Source: Nocardioides sp. Root190
GTDB lineage: Bacteria; Actinomycetota; Actinomycetes; Propionibacteriales; Nocardioidaceae
Assembly (NCBI RefSeq): GCF_001428565.1
Contig: NZ_LMIA01000012.1
Location: 148,653 to 212,652, forward strand
DNA: 64,000 nt
Reading direction: 5' to 3'
The translations under genes and the position numbers were made by a program. Below the pieces are notes generated by a model, which saw nothing but the letters and a program-made list of their open reading frames with translations, was not told where the DNA came from and did not search any database. This document shows positions 1 to 8,090 of the stretch, piece by piece (the stretch's first letter is position 1; every line of letters begins with the position of its first letter).

Positions 1-630
1 CTGGCTGGTGCCGCTGGTGCTGCTGGGCCGGTGGCGGGCGGTGATCTGGTGGTCGCCGGGCGTCTGGGTGCCGAGGTCGATGGCCGCCTGGCCGTTGGTG
101 AGGGTCAGCGCCGACTTCCAGACCCCGTCGACCCACAGGTCCACAGGGTTCTTCGGTACGGCGCCGTCGGCGCTCACCTTGACCAGGCCGGTTCCGTCCG
201 CGTTGAGCTCGATCTTCGTGGTGGTCGGGACCTGGACGGTGCCGGGCGCGGTCCAGACGACATTCGCCTGGCTCGCCGCGTGAGCAACGTTGTTCCGGTA
301 CCGGACGGTGACCAGGTGGTCGCCCAGCGGTTGGGGTCCGATGTCGATCGTGGCTGCTCGGTCGGTGAGAGCGAAGGTCTGCTGCCAGACCGAGTCGACC
401 CACAGGTCGACGAGGTTGGCCGGATCGGACCCGTCGGCGACCGCGACCCGGACGGTCCCGGTGCCGTCGGCCCGGAGGTCCAGGGTCGTGGAGGTGACCA
501 CGGGCGTGCTGGCCACCGTCGGTACGGCAGCGACACCGGCCACTGCGGTCACGGCGACCACGAACAGCCCCGTGACGACGACGGCGGAATTGGCAGCGGC
601 TGCTCGGGCCCGCGCCCTCAAGAACTTCAC
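1..630 (-). CDS. Secreted or anchored protein with tandem Ig-like repeats (3' end outside window)
   Basis: An open frame runs from a GTG at 630 to the window edge without a stop (210 codons), so the C terminus is missing. Residues 1-12 are basic (KFLRARARAAAA) and about 15-36 are hydrophobic, ending in small residues, which looks like a signal peptide or anchor. Two copies of a module of about 75 residues follow, each with an ADGTG...V.V segment, then a VDLWVD..W motif, a T/LTD-N..A.ID stretch and GDH..T.R. This suggests beta-sandwich repeats of an extracellular protein. A purine-rich GGGGGGA precedes the GTG. No function is recognised; an extracellular repeat protein is inferred. Confidence 0.7.
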   Translation of the reverse strand, partial: MKFLRARARAAAANSAVVVTGLFVVAVTAVAGVAAVPTVASTPVVTSTTLDLRADGTGTVRVAVADGSDPANLVDLWVDSVWQQTFALTDRAATIDIGPQPLGDHLVTVRYRNNVAHAASQANVVWTAPGTVQVPTTTKIELNADGTGLVKVSADGAVPKNPVDLWVDGVWKSALTLTNGQAAIDLGTQTPGDHQITARHRPSSTSGTSQ

Positions 631-798
631 AACGGTCCCCCCATGGTGGTCTCCCTCACCACGACGTTAGAGATGCCGTTGCGTCAGGGAATCCCCAACG
701 CGGCGCGAGAAAAACCACCCGAAGGAACTACGGGACCCTGGCATTTCGGTCATCGGGGACGGGACCGCGTCGGCCCGGGATGAGCATCGAAATGAGCA

Positions 799-837
799 AA
801 GGTCCCGAGCCTCTGACCTGCAGAGATTCGGGACCTT
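799..837 (-). terminator. Intrinsic terminator after tRNA-Leu
   Basis: A perfect 10-base stem (AAGGTCCCGA with TCGGGACCTT) encloses a second 5-base stem (CTCTG/CAGAG). On the minus strand it lies 6 bases after the tRNA 3' end and is followed by a T-rich stretch (TTTGCTCATTT). Confidence 0.75.
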
Positions 838-843
838 CGTCGG

Positions 844-929
844 TGTCCGAGGGGGGACTTGAACCCCCACGCCCTAATACGGGCACTAGCACCTCAAGCT
901 AGCGCGTCTGCCAATTCCGCCACCCGGAC
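844..929 (-). tRNA. tRNA-Leu, anticodon GAG
   Basis: Read on the minus strand this is an 86-base class II tRNA. The acceptor stem pairs GTCCGGG with CTCGGAC with one G-U pair. The D arm contains GAATTGGCAGA. The anticodon stem CTAGC/GCTAG encloses the loop TTGAGGT, with anticodon GAG at 893-895 of the plus strand. There is a long variable arm, and the T arm GGGGGTTCAAGTCCCCC is intact. The discriminator is A; the full CCA is not encoded (ACCG follows). It reads CUC and CUU leucine codons. Confidence 0.97.
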
Positions 930-1090
930 GAGTGCGGAGAAACCGTAGCAAAGGGTGGGCCCCGACGTCGCATCGGCACCCCGTTTTGACGGCAGCGAGC
1001 GGCACTCCGACACGCCCGGCGCCTTGAACGGGATGGAGCGGCGTGCAACGGTCGGAAAGGTCTCTGACCCACGAAAGCGGAAGGCCCATC

Positions 1091-1366
1091 ATGCTCACCC
1101 TGACTGAGAACGCCTGCACGATCGTCAAGCAGATGACCGAGGTACCGGAGGCTGCGGACTCCGCCGGCCTCAGGATCACCGAGGCCGAGGCCGGCTTCGC
1201 CGTCACGGCGACCAACCAGCCGGAGGCCGGTGACCAGGTGGTCGAGCAGGACGGCGCGACCGTCTACCTCGACACCACCGCTGCGGAGAAGCTCGACGCG
1301 ATGGTCCTCGACGCGGGAGTCGACGACACGGGGTCCATCCAGTTCGGGCTGGTCGCGCAGGCCTGA
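1091..1366 (+). CDS. HesB/IscA-like A-type carrier fold protein lacking the cluster cysteines
   Basis: The 91-residue protein follows the HesB/IscA layout: LTLTENAC..I at the N terminus, GLRI about residue 30, G..V in the middle, and a V.LDTTAAEKLD segment near 60-70. The A-type carrier family normally holds an Fe-S cluster through one central Cys and a C-terminal CGCG pair. None of these is present; the only Cys is near residue 9. It is therefore a degenerate family member that probably does not bind a cluster in the usual way. I chose the ATG at 1091 over an upstream in-frame ATG at 1043 because GGAAGG lies just before it and the family fold begins there. Confidence 0.75.
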   Translation: MLTLTENACTIVKQMTEVPEAADSAGLRITEAEAGFAVTATNQPEAGDQVVEQDGATVYLDTTAAEKLDAMVLDAGVDDTGSIQFGLVAQA

Positions 1367-1385
1367 GAGATCGACGAACGGCGGG

Positions 1386-1408
1386 GCCCGGGTGCGGAGT
1401 ACCCGGGC
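1386..1408 (+). terminator. Hairpin after the HesB-like gene
   Basis: A perfect 8-base stem (GCCCGGGT/ACCCGGGC) with a 7-base loop lies 19 bases after the stop at 1366. The tail is only TTCGTCGT, so termination may be weak or Rho-assisted. Confidence 0.55.
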
Positions 1409-1445
1409 TTCGTCGTACTCCCCCGGCTTCTGGGAGGCTGGTCCC

Positions 1446-2042
1446 ATGGATCAGATGCGCGTCGCCTTCGTCCCGGGCGTGACTCCGGACAAGTGGAAGA
1501 AGGTCTGGTGGGAGAAGAACCCCCGGATCCGCTTCGAGCTGATCCCGATCCAGGAGGACGTCCAGCGCAGCGTCCTCGACGACGGCACCGCCGACATGGT
1601 CATCGCCCGCCTGCCCGTCGACCTCGACTCCCCCGCGCCGTTGCACTGTGTGCGCTTGTACGACGAGGTGCAGGTCGTGGTCGCTGCGAAGGAGCACTTC
1701 GTGGCGGCCGTCGAGGACCAGGACGTCGTGGCGATGGCCGATCTCGACGGCGAGCAGCTGGTCCAGCCCCACCCGTCGGGCTGGACACCGTCCGCCGACC
1801 AGCTGAGCTTCCCCGAGATGAGCGTCAAGGACGCCATCGAGGTGGCGGCGTCGGGTACGGGCATCGTGATCGTGCCGATGTCGATCGCCAGGCTGCACCA
1901 CCGCAAGGACGTGGTGCAGCGCGCCGTCGACCTCGAGCCCACCAACGTCGCCCTGATCTGGCTCCGCGACGCAGACAGCCCCGTCCACCAGGACTTCGTC
2001 GGCGTTGCGCGCGGCCGACGAGCCGGGAGCAGCCGCGGCTGA
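1446..2042 (+). CDS. LysR-type substrate-binding domain protein without a DNA-binding domain
   Basis: The 198-residue protein resembles the periplasmic-binding-like effector domain of LysR regulators: MRVAFVPGVTPDKW at the N terminus, a D..ADMVIARLP segment near 40-50, an LYDEVQVVVAA.HF strand, DLDGEQLV, and the hinge-return AASGTGIVIVPMSIAR near 140. No helix-turn-helix precedes it. The ATG at 1446 follows GGGAGG by 9 bases, and the frame upstream does not encode a winged helix. Stand-alone proteins of this type are seen in actinobacteria. The ligand and any protein partner are unknown. Confidence 0.7.
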   Translation: MDQMRVAFVPGVTPDKWKKVWWEKNPRIRFELIPIQEDVQRSVLDDGTADMVIARLPVDLDSPAPLHCVRLYDEVQVVVAAKEHFVAAVEDQDVVAMADLDGEQLVQPHPSGWTPSADQLSFPEMSVKDAIEVAASGTGIVIVPMSIARLHHRKDVVQRAVDLEPTNVALIWLRDADSPVHQDFVGVARGRRAGSSRG

Positions 2043-2060
2043 GAGTCCTCCGCGGCGCGG

Positions 2061-2618
2061 TCAGGCGAGGTTCTGCGAGGCCCACTCCCCCAGGATCTGC
2101 GCACTGCGATCGACCAGGGTCACCCAGTCCATGGCGCCTTCGTCGGCGTTGTCGGAGACGTGCTTGATCATCCGCAGGGGGACGCCGAATTCCCGGGCGA
2201 CGTAGGCGACGGCGTACCCCTCCATGTCGACCAGGGAGGCCTGGGCGGCGAGTCGGGTCCGGACAGCCGGGTCGTTGACGAACACGTCGCCGGTCGCCAG
2301 CACGGTCGGAGCGTCGCCGATCACGAACCGCTCGCGGGCGTCGTACCCGAGCGCCCGGATGGCATCGGCATTGATGTCGTGGTTGATGACCGTCCCGATC
2401 TCGAACAGACCGTCCGAACCGGGAGGCAGGTCACGCAACGCGCCGGCGGTGCCGAGGTTCACGATCACCAGGTCGTGGAGGTCGTTCGAGGACGTGAGGC
2501 GACGTGTCAGCGCCGTCGCAGCAGCCGTCTTGCCGATGCCGGTGAGGAGCACCTCGAGGTCGGCGGGCAGGTGGGCAGCTTCGGTCGCTGTCGCAGCGAC
2601 GATCAGGGGACGCGGCAC
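2061..2618 (-). CDS. Nucleoside phosphorylase/nucleosidase superfamily protein
   Basis: The 185-residue protein has the features of the MTA/SAH nucleosidase and futalosine hydrolase superfamily: the NLGTAGAL loop near residue 57, the ribose-binding VDMEGYAVAYVA motif near 130, and SDNADEGAMDW near 155 carrying the catalytic Asp. It should cleave the N-glycosidic bond of a purine nucleoside such as methylthioadenosine; the substrate cannot be decided from sequence. It is short for the family (usually 220-240). The frame is open far upstream, but the GTG at 2618 fits the fold start and has a TAGGTT hexamer 7 bases before it. Confidence 0.75.
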   Translation of the reverse strand: MPRPLIVAATATEAAHLPADLEVLLTGIGKTAAATALTRRLTSSNDLHDLVIVNLGTAGALRDLPPGSDGLFEIGTVINHDINADAIRALGYDARERFVIGDAPTVLATGDVFVNDPAVRTRLAAQASLVDMEGYAVAYVAREFGVPLRMIKHVSDNADEGAMDWVTLVDRSAQILGEWASQNLA

Positions 2619-2625
2619 GCGGGCA

Positions 2626-2631
2626 AACCTA
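2626..2631 (-). promoter_or_regulatory. -10 element of the nucleosidase gene (leaderless)
   Basis: TAGGTT ends 7 bases before the GTG at 2618, so transcription would begin at or next to the start codon. Confidence 0.5.
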
Positions 2632-2669
2632 GCGGCCGCCGGCGAGCGTCCATCGGGTTGGATGGACCG

Positions 2670-3737
2670 GTGAGCACCGTGATCGCCGTCGCCCCCGGGC
2701 GGGTCAACCTGATCGGCGAGCACACCGACTACAACGGCGGCCTCTGCCTTCCCTTCGCGATCGGGCTCGGCACCACGGCGACCCTCACCACCCGCCGGGA
2801 CCGGCGGCTGAGCATCGACAGCGACCGTGGCGAGGTGTGGACGGGCACCTGGGACGACGTCGTGCGCCAGGACGTGAACGGCTGGGCGGCCTACGTCGCC
2901 GGCGTGCTCTGGGCGATGGCCGAGGACGGCTGGGAGGTCCCCGGCCTCGACATCGCGATCACGACGACCCTTCCGCTCGGCGGTGGCCTGTCGAGCTCGG
3001 CCGCTCTGGAGTGCTCCGTCGCCCTGGCGGTGGCCGCACTGAGCAGACCCGACCGCGACCGGGACGAGCGGATGAGGCTGGCCGAGGCCTGTCGCCGCGC
3101 CGAGACGGAGTACGTCGGAGCGCCCACCGGTGGCATGGACCAGCTGGCCAGTCTCCTCGCGACACCCGATCACGGCGTGCTCATCGACTTCGCCGATCCG
3201 ACGGCTCCCCGCGTGCACGACGTCGAGCTCGGCTTCGACGCGGCGTCCCTGGCGGTCCTCGTCACCGACACCGGCGTCCGGCACGCCCTGGCCGATGGCG
3301 ACGGAGGCTACGCGCAGCGCCGGGCCGAGTGCGAGGCCTTCGCCGCCGATCCCGCGACCTCCGAGCGCACGCTGGCTGCCAGGGGACGACACGTCCGGAC
3401 CGAGAGCGACCGGGTGCGACGGACCGTCGAGGCACTCCGAACCCGTGACTGGAGCACCGTGGGCGAGCTGATGACGGCCTCCCACGCCTCCCTCCGCGAC
3501 GACTTCGAGGTCTCCTGCGCGGAGCTCGACACCTCGGTCGACGCGGCCCTCGCAGCCGGGGCGTCGGGGGCGCGGATGACGGGCGGCGGCTTCGGAGGCT
3601 GCTCCATCGCACTCGTCGCGCGGGACGACGTCGACCGGGTCGCTGCCGCCATCGGCCGGTCCTACGAGGCGCGGGGCTGGCCCGCACCGGCGCATCACGT
3701 CGTCAGCCCCGGCGCAGGGGCACGGCTCCACCAATGA
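2670..3737 (+). CDS. galK: Galactokinase
   Basis: GalK phosphorylates galactose to galactose-1-phosphate in the Leloir pathway. The 355-residue protein carries the galactokinase signature GRVNLIGEHTDYNGG at residues 10-24, the GHMP ATP-binding motif LPLGGGLSSSAALE near 100, and the C-terminal GHMP motif GARMTGGGFGGCS near 300. Length is normal. The GTG at 2670 lies 51 bases from the divergent nucleosidase start, and TTGGAT ends 6 bases upstream, a weaker fit to the local leaderless pattern. No galT or galE is adjacent. Confidence 0.92.
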   Translation: MSTVIAVAPGRVNLIGEHTDYNGGLCLPFAIGLGTTATLTTRRDRRLSIDSDRGEVWTGTWDDVVRQDVNGWAAYVAGVLWAMAEDGWEVPGLDIAITTTLPLGGGLSSSAALECSVALAVAALSRPDRDRDERMRLAEACRRAETEYVGAPTGGMDQLASLLATPDHGVLIDFADPTAPRVHDVELGFDAASLAVLVTDTGVRHALADGDGGYAQRRAECEAFAADPATSERTLAARGRHVRTESDRVRRTVEALRTRDWSTVGELMTASHASLRDDFEVSCAELDTSVDAALAAGASGARMTGGGFGGCSIALVARDDVDRVAAAIGRSYEARGWPAPAHHVVSPGAGARLHQ

Positions 3738-3739
3738 CA

Positions 3740-3772
3740 CCGGGCCCGCCCCCACGAGGAGGACGGGCCCGG
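3740..3772. terminator. Bidirectional terminator between convergent genes
   Basis: Two copies of the self-complementary CGGGCCCG (3741-3748 and 3764-3771) form a GC-rich hairpin between the galK stop and the stop of the convergent acyl-CoA dehydrogenase. Confidence 0.65.
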
Positions 3773-3786
3773 ATGACAGGCTCAGG

Positions 3787-5007
3787 TCACTTGAGCTCGG
3801 CGCTCGACAGACCGAGGAGCCGTCGGGCGACGATCAGCTGCTGGATCTGCTGGGTCCCCTCGAAGATGTCGAGGATCTTGGAGTCGCGGGCCCACTTCTC
3901 GAGCAGCTCCTCCTCGCTGTAGCCGATGGAGGCGCACAGCTCGACGCAGGAGAGGGTGACGTCGGAGCCGACCCGGCCCGCCTTCGCCTTGGCCATGGAG
4001 GCCTCGAGCGAGTTGGGCTTGCGGTTGTCGGCCATCCACGCCGCCTGCAGGGTGAGCAGGCGCCCGGCCTCCCAGTCGGACTCGAGCTGGAGGAACTTCG
4101 CGGCCGCCGCGTGCTGCAGGATGGCGGGCCGGTCGTAGTCGACCTCGATGCCGGCCTCCTTGAGGAGGTCGCGGGTGAGGTCGAGGGACGCGCGGGCGCA
4201 GCCCACGGCCATCGCAGCCACCAGCGGTCGGGTGTTGTCGAAGGTCGCCATCGCGCCGGCGAAGCCCTGCTCGACGTTGATCTCCGGCGAGCCGAGGAGG
4301 TTCTCCTTCGGGACGCGGGCGTCGGTGAAGGTGATCACGGCGGTGTCGGAGGCCCGGATGCCGAGCTTCTCCTCGAGCCGCTCGACCTTGACTCCCGGGG
4401 TGCCCTTCTCGACCACGAACGACTTGATCGCCGCGCGGCCCAGGGCCTTGTCCAGGGTGGCCCACACGACGATGCAGTCGGACCGCTCGCCGGAGGTGAC
4501 GAAGATCTTCTCGCCGTTGATGACGTAGGCGTCGCCGTCGAGGACCGCGGTCGTCGAGATGGCGGCCGAGTCGGAACCGAAGGAGGGCTCGGTGATCGCC
4601 ATCGAGGCCCAGGTGCCCTTGAAGCGCTCGAGCTGCTCGTCGTTGGCGACCGAGGCGATCGCCGAGTTGCCGAGGCCCTGGCGGGGCATCGACAGGAGCA
4701 GGCCGGTGTCGCCCCAGCACATCTCGGCGACCGAGGTCACCGAGGCCAGGTTGGCGCCGTTCTTGACGGTTCCCTTCTTGTCCCCGTCGTCGGCGTCGCG
4801 GCGGACGCCGGTCGCGCCGGCACCCTCGCTGGCGCCGGACTCGGAGAGACCGTCGATCATCGCGGCCAGCATGTCGAGTTCCTTGGGGTACTCGTGCTCG
4901 GCGATGTCGTACTTGCGGGAGATCGGTCGCAGCATGTTCATCGCGACCTGGTGGGCCTGGTCGACCAGTGCCCGGTGCTTCTTCGGCACCTCGAGGTTGA
5001 TGGCCAT
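3787..5007 (-). CDS. Acyl-CoA dehydrogenase, second gene of a coupled pair
   Basis: This 406-residue flavoprotein has acyl-CoA dehydrogenase features: an MCWGDTGLLLSMP segment, MAITEPSFGSDSAAI near residue 150 (FAD-binding Thr/Ser motif), YVINGEKIFVTSG near 170, and the C-terminal IFEGTQQIQQLIVAR with the likely catalytic Glu. It should oxidise acyl-CoA to enoyl-CoA with FAD; chain length is unknown. The ATG at 5007 shares one base with the stop of the upstream dehydrogenase (TGATG), so translation is coupled. The pair resembles the mycobacterial FadE24-FadE23 arrangement (from memory, not checked), where two unlike subunits may form a heteromer. Confidence 0.85.
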   Translation of the reverse strand: MAINLEVPKKHRALVDQAHQVAMNMLRPISRKYDIAEHEYPKELDMLAAMIDGLSESGASEGAGATGVRRDADDGDKKGTVKNGANLASVTSVAEMCWGDTGLLLSMPRQGLGNSAIASVANDEQLERFKGTWASMAITEPSFGSDSAAISTTAVLDGDAYVINGEKIFVTSGERSDCIVVWATLDKALGRAAIKSFVVEKGTPGVKVERLEEKLGIRASDTAVITFTDARVPKENLLGSPEINVEQGFAGAMATFDNTRPLVAAMAVGCARASLDLTRDLLKEAGIEVDYDRPAILQHAAAAKFLQLESDWEAGRLLTLQAAWMADNRKPNSLEASMAKAKAGRVGSDVTLSCVELCASIGYSEEELLEKWARDSKILDIFEGTQQIQQLIVARRLLGLSSAELK

Positions 5008-6371
5008 CAGACCAGCACCGTTCCTTCCATGATCCCGATGGCACGCAGGTCGCGGTACCACCGCTCGACCGGGTGCTCCTTGACGAAGCCGTGGCCACCG
5101 AGCAGCTGGACGCCGTCGAGGCCGATCTGCATGCCCTTGTCGGTGCACGCCTTGCGGGCCAGGGCGACCTCGCGGGAGAAGTCCTTGCCGGCAGCCGCGC
5201 GGGAGGCGGCCCGGTAGGTCAGCAGGCGCATGCCCTGCAGCTCGATCGCGATGTTGGCGACCATGAACGCCACCGACTGGCGGTTGGCGATCGGCTCGCC
5301 GAACGCCTGACGCTCCTTGACGTAGGGCGTGACGTAGTCGAGCACGGCCTGGCCGGTGCCGACGGCGAGGGCACACCACGCGAGGCGGGACAACCGGACG
5401 CACTCGGTGTAGGTCGATCCGTCGGTCTCGCCCAGGACGGCCTCGGCCGGGACCTTGACGTCGTCGAGGACCAGCTTGGTCATCGTGGCGGCGCGGACAC
5501 CCATCGCGGGGTCGCCCTCGATCGCCAGGCCCTCGGTGGAGGACTCGACCAGGAACAGGACCGGCTTGCCGTCGAGGCTGGCACCGATGATGAACAGCTC
5601 GGCGCTGTCGCCGCGGGCGACCAGGCTCTTGGTGCCGTTGAGGACGTAGCCGTCGCCGGACTTCGTGGCAGTCGTCGAGGGGCTCAGCACGTCGAAGAGC
5701 ACGGTGGGCTCGTTGAGCGCGAGCGCTGCCGCCGGGACCTCCTCGCCGGTGAAGGCAGGGAGGTAGGTCTGCTGCTGGGCGTCGGTGCCCCACAGGCCGA
5801 TCGCGGTGGCGACCGAACCGGGAGCGAGCGTGGCGACGGCCAGGCCCATGTCGCCCTTCGCAAGCGCCTCGGCGACGAGCGTGCCGGCCATGGCCGAGCG
5901 CTCCTCGGAGATGCCACCGAGCGCCTCCGGCACACCGAGGATCGGCAGGCCGATCTCGAGGCTGGACTTGAGCAGGGCATCAGGAGCGGCGCACGCCTTG
6001 TCCGACTCGAAGGCAGCAGGACGCACGACCTCCGCGGCGAACTCGCTGACGAGGTCGACGAGCATCTGCTCGTCCTCGCCCGGGGTCAGGTCGAAGACAC
6101 CGCTGGCAGCCGCGTTGGCGGGCCGGGTCCCGGGCTGGCCCTTCTTCCCGGCCTTGGCGAAGGTGCGGCTCGCATTGGTCATCGTCTTGAACCCGGTGCG
6201 GGTCACGGAGAAGACGGCCTGCTCGGCAGGCTTGCGGAGGCGGACCTTGTCGAGGAGGTCGGTCTGGGCGAGCCGGTTGAGGCCGGCCACGAGGTAGCCG
6301 ATGGGATCGCGGCTCTCGGTGCTCGGAACCCCGTTCCTGCCACCTGGTTTGAGGTTGCTGATCAAGGACAT
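5007..6371 (-). CDS. Acyl-CoA dehydrogenase with N-terminal extension, first gene of a pair
   Basis: The 454-residue acyl-CoA dehydrogenase family protein has about 80 extra N-terminal residues rich in Lys, Arg and Ser before the helical domain. The middle domain has ALALNEPTVLFDV and GYVLNGTKSLVARGDSAELF; the C-terminal domain has a conserved Arg in KERQAFGEPIANRQ, LLGGHGFVKEHPVERWYRD and IMEGT. The usual TEP.GSD substrate loop is replaced by NEPTVLFD, so this subunit may be catalytically altered while the partner is canonical. The ATG at 6371 has no ribosome-binding site but an ideally placed TACATT upstream. A palindrome overlaps this promoter. Confidence 0.85.
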   Translation of the reverse strand: MSLISNLKPGGRNGVPSTESRDPIGYLVAGLNRLAQTDLLDKVRLRKPAEQAVFSVTRTGFKTMTNASRTFAKAGKKGQPGTRPANAAASGVFDLTPGEDEQMLVDLVSEFAAEVVRPAAFESDKACAAPDALLKSSLEIGLPILGVPEALGGISEERSAMAGTLVAEALAKGDMGLAVATLAPGSVATAIGLWGTDAQQQTYLPAFTGEEVPAAALALNEPTVLFDVLSPSTTATKSGDGYVLNGTKSLVARGDSAELFIIGASLDGKPVLFLVESSTEGLAIEGDPAMGVRAATMTKLVLDDVKVPAEAVLGETDGSTYTECVRLSRLAWCALAVGTGQAVLDYVTPYVKERQAFGEPIANRQSVAFMVANIAIELQGMRLLTYRAASRAAAGKDFSREVALARKACTDKGMQIGLDGVQLLGGHGFVKEHPVERWYRDLRAIGIMEGTVLV

Positions 6372-6377
6372 GCGCTA

Positions 6378-6383
6378 AATGTA
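6378..6383 (-). promoter_or_regulatory. -10 element of the acyl-CoA dehydrogenase pair (leaderless)
   Basis: TACATT occupies -12 to -7 relative to the A of the ATG at 6371, the exact geometry for a transcript starting at the initiation codon. Confidence 0.6.
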
Positions 6384-6396
6384 ACTGTGAGTTACA
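6380..6396. promoter_or_regulatory. Palindromic operator overlapping the dehydrogenase promoter
   Basis: TGTAAC-N5-GTTACA is a perfect 6+6 inverted repeat with a 5-base spacer. It covers part of the -10 hexamer, a typical repressor position. The size suits a TetR- or GntR-type dimer; the regulator is not in the window. Confidence 0.6.
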
Positions 6397-6441
6397 CATT
6401 GCGCTACACCTGGGCTCACATCGACCGGTGTGATCCGTGCA

Positions 6442-7956
6442 TCACTTCGCGGGGAACCGGATCGGGATCGGCGTCGAAGGGATCGTGAGGACCACGACCT
6501 CGTTCTCGGCAGTGGGCAGTCGCCGCTCCCCGCGCAGGACCAGGGTGGCCCTGGTGAGGTCGGCTGGCACCACGAAGACCGTGTCGCTGATCCGGTCCGG
6601 CTGGATGTCGCGACGCTCGTACTCCTGGTTGCCCGGTCCCCGCAGCACGATGTTGTCGAAGCCGACATAGCTCGGTTCGCCGGAGTCGTCGTTGCCGGCC
6701 AGGTAGCTCACCTCGATGTCGAGATAGGCCTTCCCCGGATCAGCCAGTCCCTTGGCTCCGATGAAGAAGGACAGCTCGGCCCGTCCGACCGACACCGTCC
6801 AGCGTGCGGCTCCCGGCTCGAGCAGCAGGTTCGAGGTGACCGGCACGACGCGGGACTCGCCGACGTCGACGGTGCGGACCGCACGCGTGAGGACCTCGAT
6901 GTTCTCGTCGCCGGGCCGGCCGTCACGAAGTGCGATCCGCTGGTCGTAGCCGTTCATCGTGAGGCGGAGCTGGACCGCATCGTCGGTCCCGGCGGCGATC
7001 ACGAACGACGGTCCACCTGCCGGCAGCAGGACCGTCGCGTCCCCCACCACGACCTCGAGGGCCAGCTGCTCCCACGGAAGGCAGGCCGGCTGTGCCTGGC
7101 AGGGGCCGTCGGCGAGCGTGAAGGCGACCAGTTCCTCGTCGGCAGCGCTGATCAGCGCCACCTCGTCAGCGACCACCTTCTCGACCGACCCGAAACCGGT
7201 GACCTGCACGCCGCCGTCCCTGCTGGCCATCACGGCAGGCTCGGCAGCCTCGGGCACCGAGGCAGCCGGGATCGCCCGTATCTCGCCTGACGTCAGAACG
7301 CTCGACTCCCCCGGGACAGCACCTCCACTGGGTTCGCGCTCGTCGGGGACCTCACGCCACAGCACGACTCCCGCTGCCGTCAGGGCCACTGCGGATCCCG
7401 CGGCGAACAGGACCCACAGCCTGCGCGCGCGCCCCGGACGTACGACGGCGTCCGCCTCGACCAGCACGTCCGGGCGCGCCTTCGACTGGGTGAGCGGCGG
7501 CAGGGCGGTCGGCGGCGGCAGGACCGTCGGCGGGGACGCGCTGGGAACGGGCGTGAGGAGCGGACGCTGCGGCAGCACGGTGGCCTGATCGGCCGCGCCC
7601 TGCTCCGTGGGCCCGAGCACGACGGGCTCGTCGACGTGTCCGAGCGCATGGGCGAGGGCTCCGAGTGCCCACCGTGCGCCCTCCGCCTCACGGGTCCCGC
7701 GCTGCTCGGCCAGACGATCGGCCTGGGCGACGATGGCGAGCTCGGGATCGGCCCCGTGCGCGATCTGGTCCACCACGCGCTGCAGCGAACCCAGGCGCAC
7801 GGCATCGGTCAGCAGGTTGAGCTCGCCCTCGCTCGCGGCACCCTCGTCGAGGAAGTCGTCGAGCGCGGCCCGGAACTCGGTGGCGTCGAGCAGGACGTCC
7901 GGACCTGCCGCCGCCACCAGCTCGCACAGGTCACGATGGATCCCCACGATCCTCAC
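6442..7956 (-). CDS. Single-pass membrane protein with cytoplasmic helical N-domain and extracellular C-domain
   Basis: I do not recognise this protein. It reads as a helical N-terminal domain (residues 1-90, with DEGAASEGELNLLTDAVRLG), a Pro-rich linker (about 110-165), one membrane segment (about 180-202, WVLFAAGSAVALTAAGVVLW), and a beta-rich outer domain of about 300 residues with one Cys pair (CQAQPAC). Basic residues before the membrane segment put the N terminus inside. The start is uncertain: GTG codons at 7956 and 7947 and a TTG at 7983 are in frame. It diverges from the secreted protein at 8091. A signalling or anchoring role is possible but unproven. Confidence 0.65.
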   Translation of the reverse strand: MRIVGIHRDLCELVAAAGPDVLLDATEFRAALDDFLDEGAASEGELNLLTDAVRLGSLQRVVDQIAHGADPELAIVAQADRLAEQRGTREAEGARWALGALAHALGHVDEPVVLGPTEQGAADQATVLPQRPLLTPVPSASPPTVLPPPTALPPLTQSKARPDVLVEADAVVRPGRARRLWVLFAAGSAVALTAAGVVLWREVPDEREPSGGAVPGESSVLTSGEIRAIPAASVPEAAEPAVMASRDGGVQVTGFGSVEKVVADEVALISAADEELVAFTLADGPCQAQPACLPWEQLALEVVVGDATVLLPAGGPSFVIAAGTDDAVQLRLTMNGYDQRIALRDGRPGDENIEVLTRAVRTVDVGESRVVPVTSNLLLEPGAARWTVSVGRAELSFFIGAKGLADPGKAYLDIEVSYLAGNDDSGEPSYVGFDNIVLRGPGNQEYERRDIQPDRISDTVFVVPADLTRATLVLRGERRLPTAENEVVVLTIPSTPIPIRFPAK

Positions 7957-8090
7957 GATGACACCGGGTCCCGCGGCCCACAACCCGCTGCGGCTCGTGT
8001 CCCCTGATCTGATGATGTGCAGTGCCCTCGCAAGAGCCTAGGCTGCGAGAGATCTCGGGTCACCGGCTCTCGGACGTCCCTGGGGGGATC

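Noticed and set aside
7984..8090. TAGGCT at 8039-8044 as promoter of the secreted protein
   Set aside because: Spacing to the ATG would give a leader of about 40 bases, which is possible, but no -35 is visible, so I did not list it.
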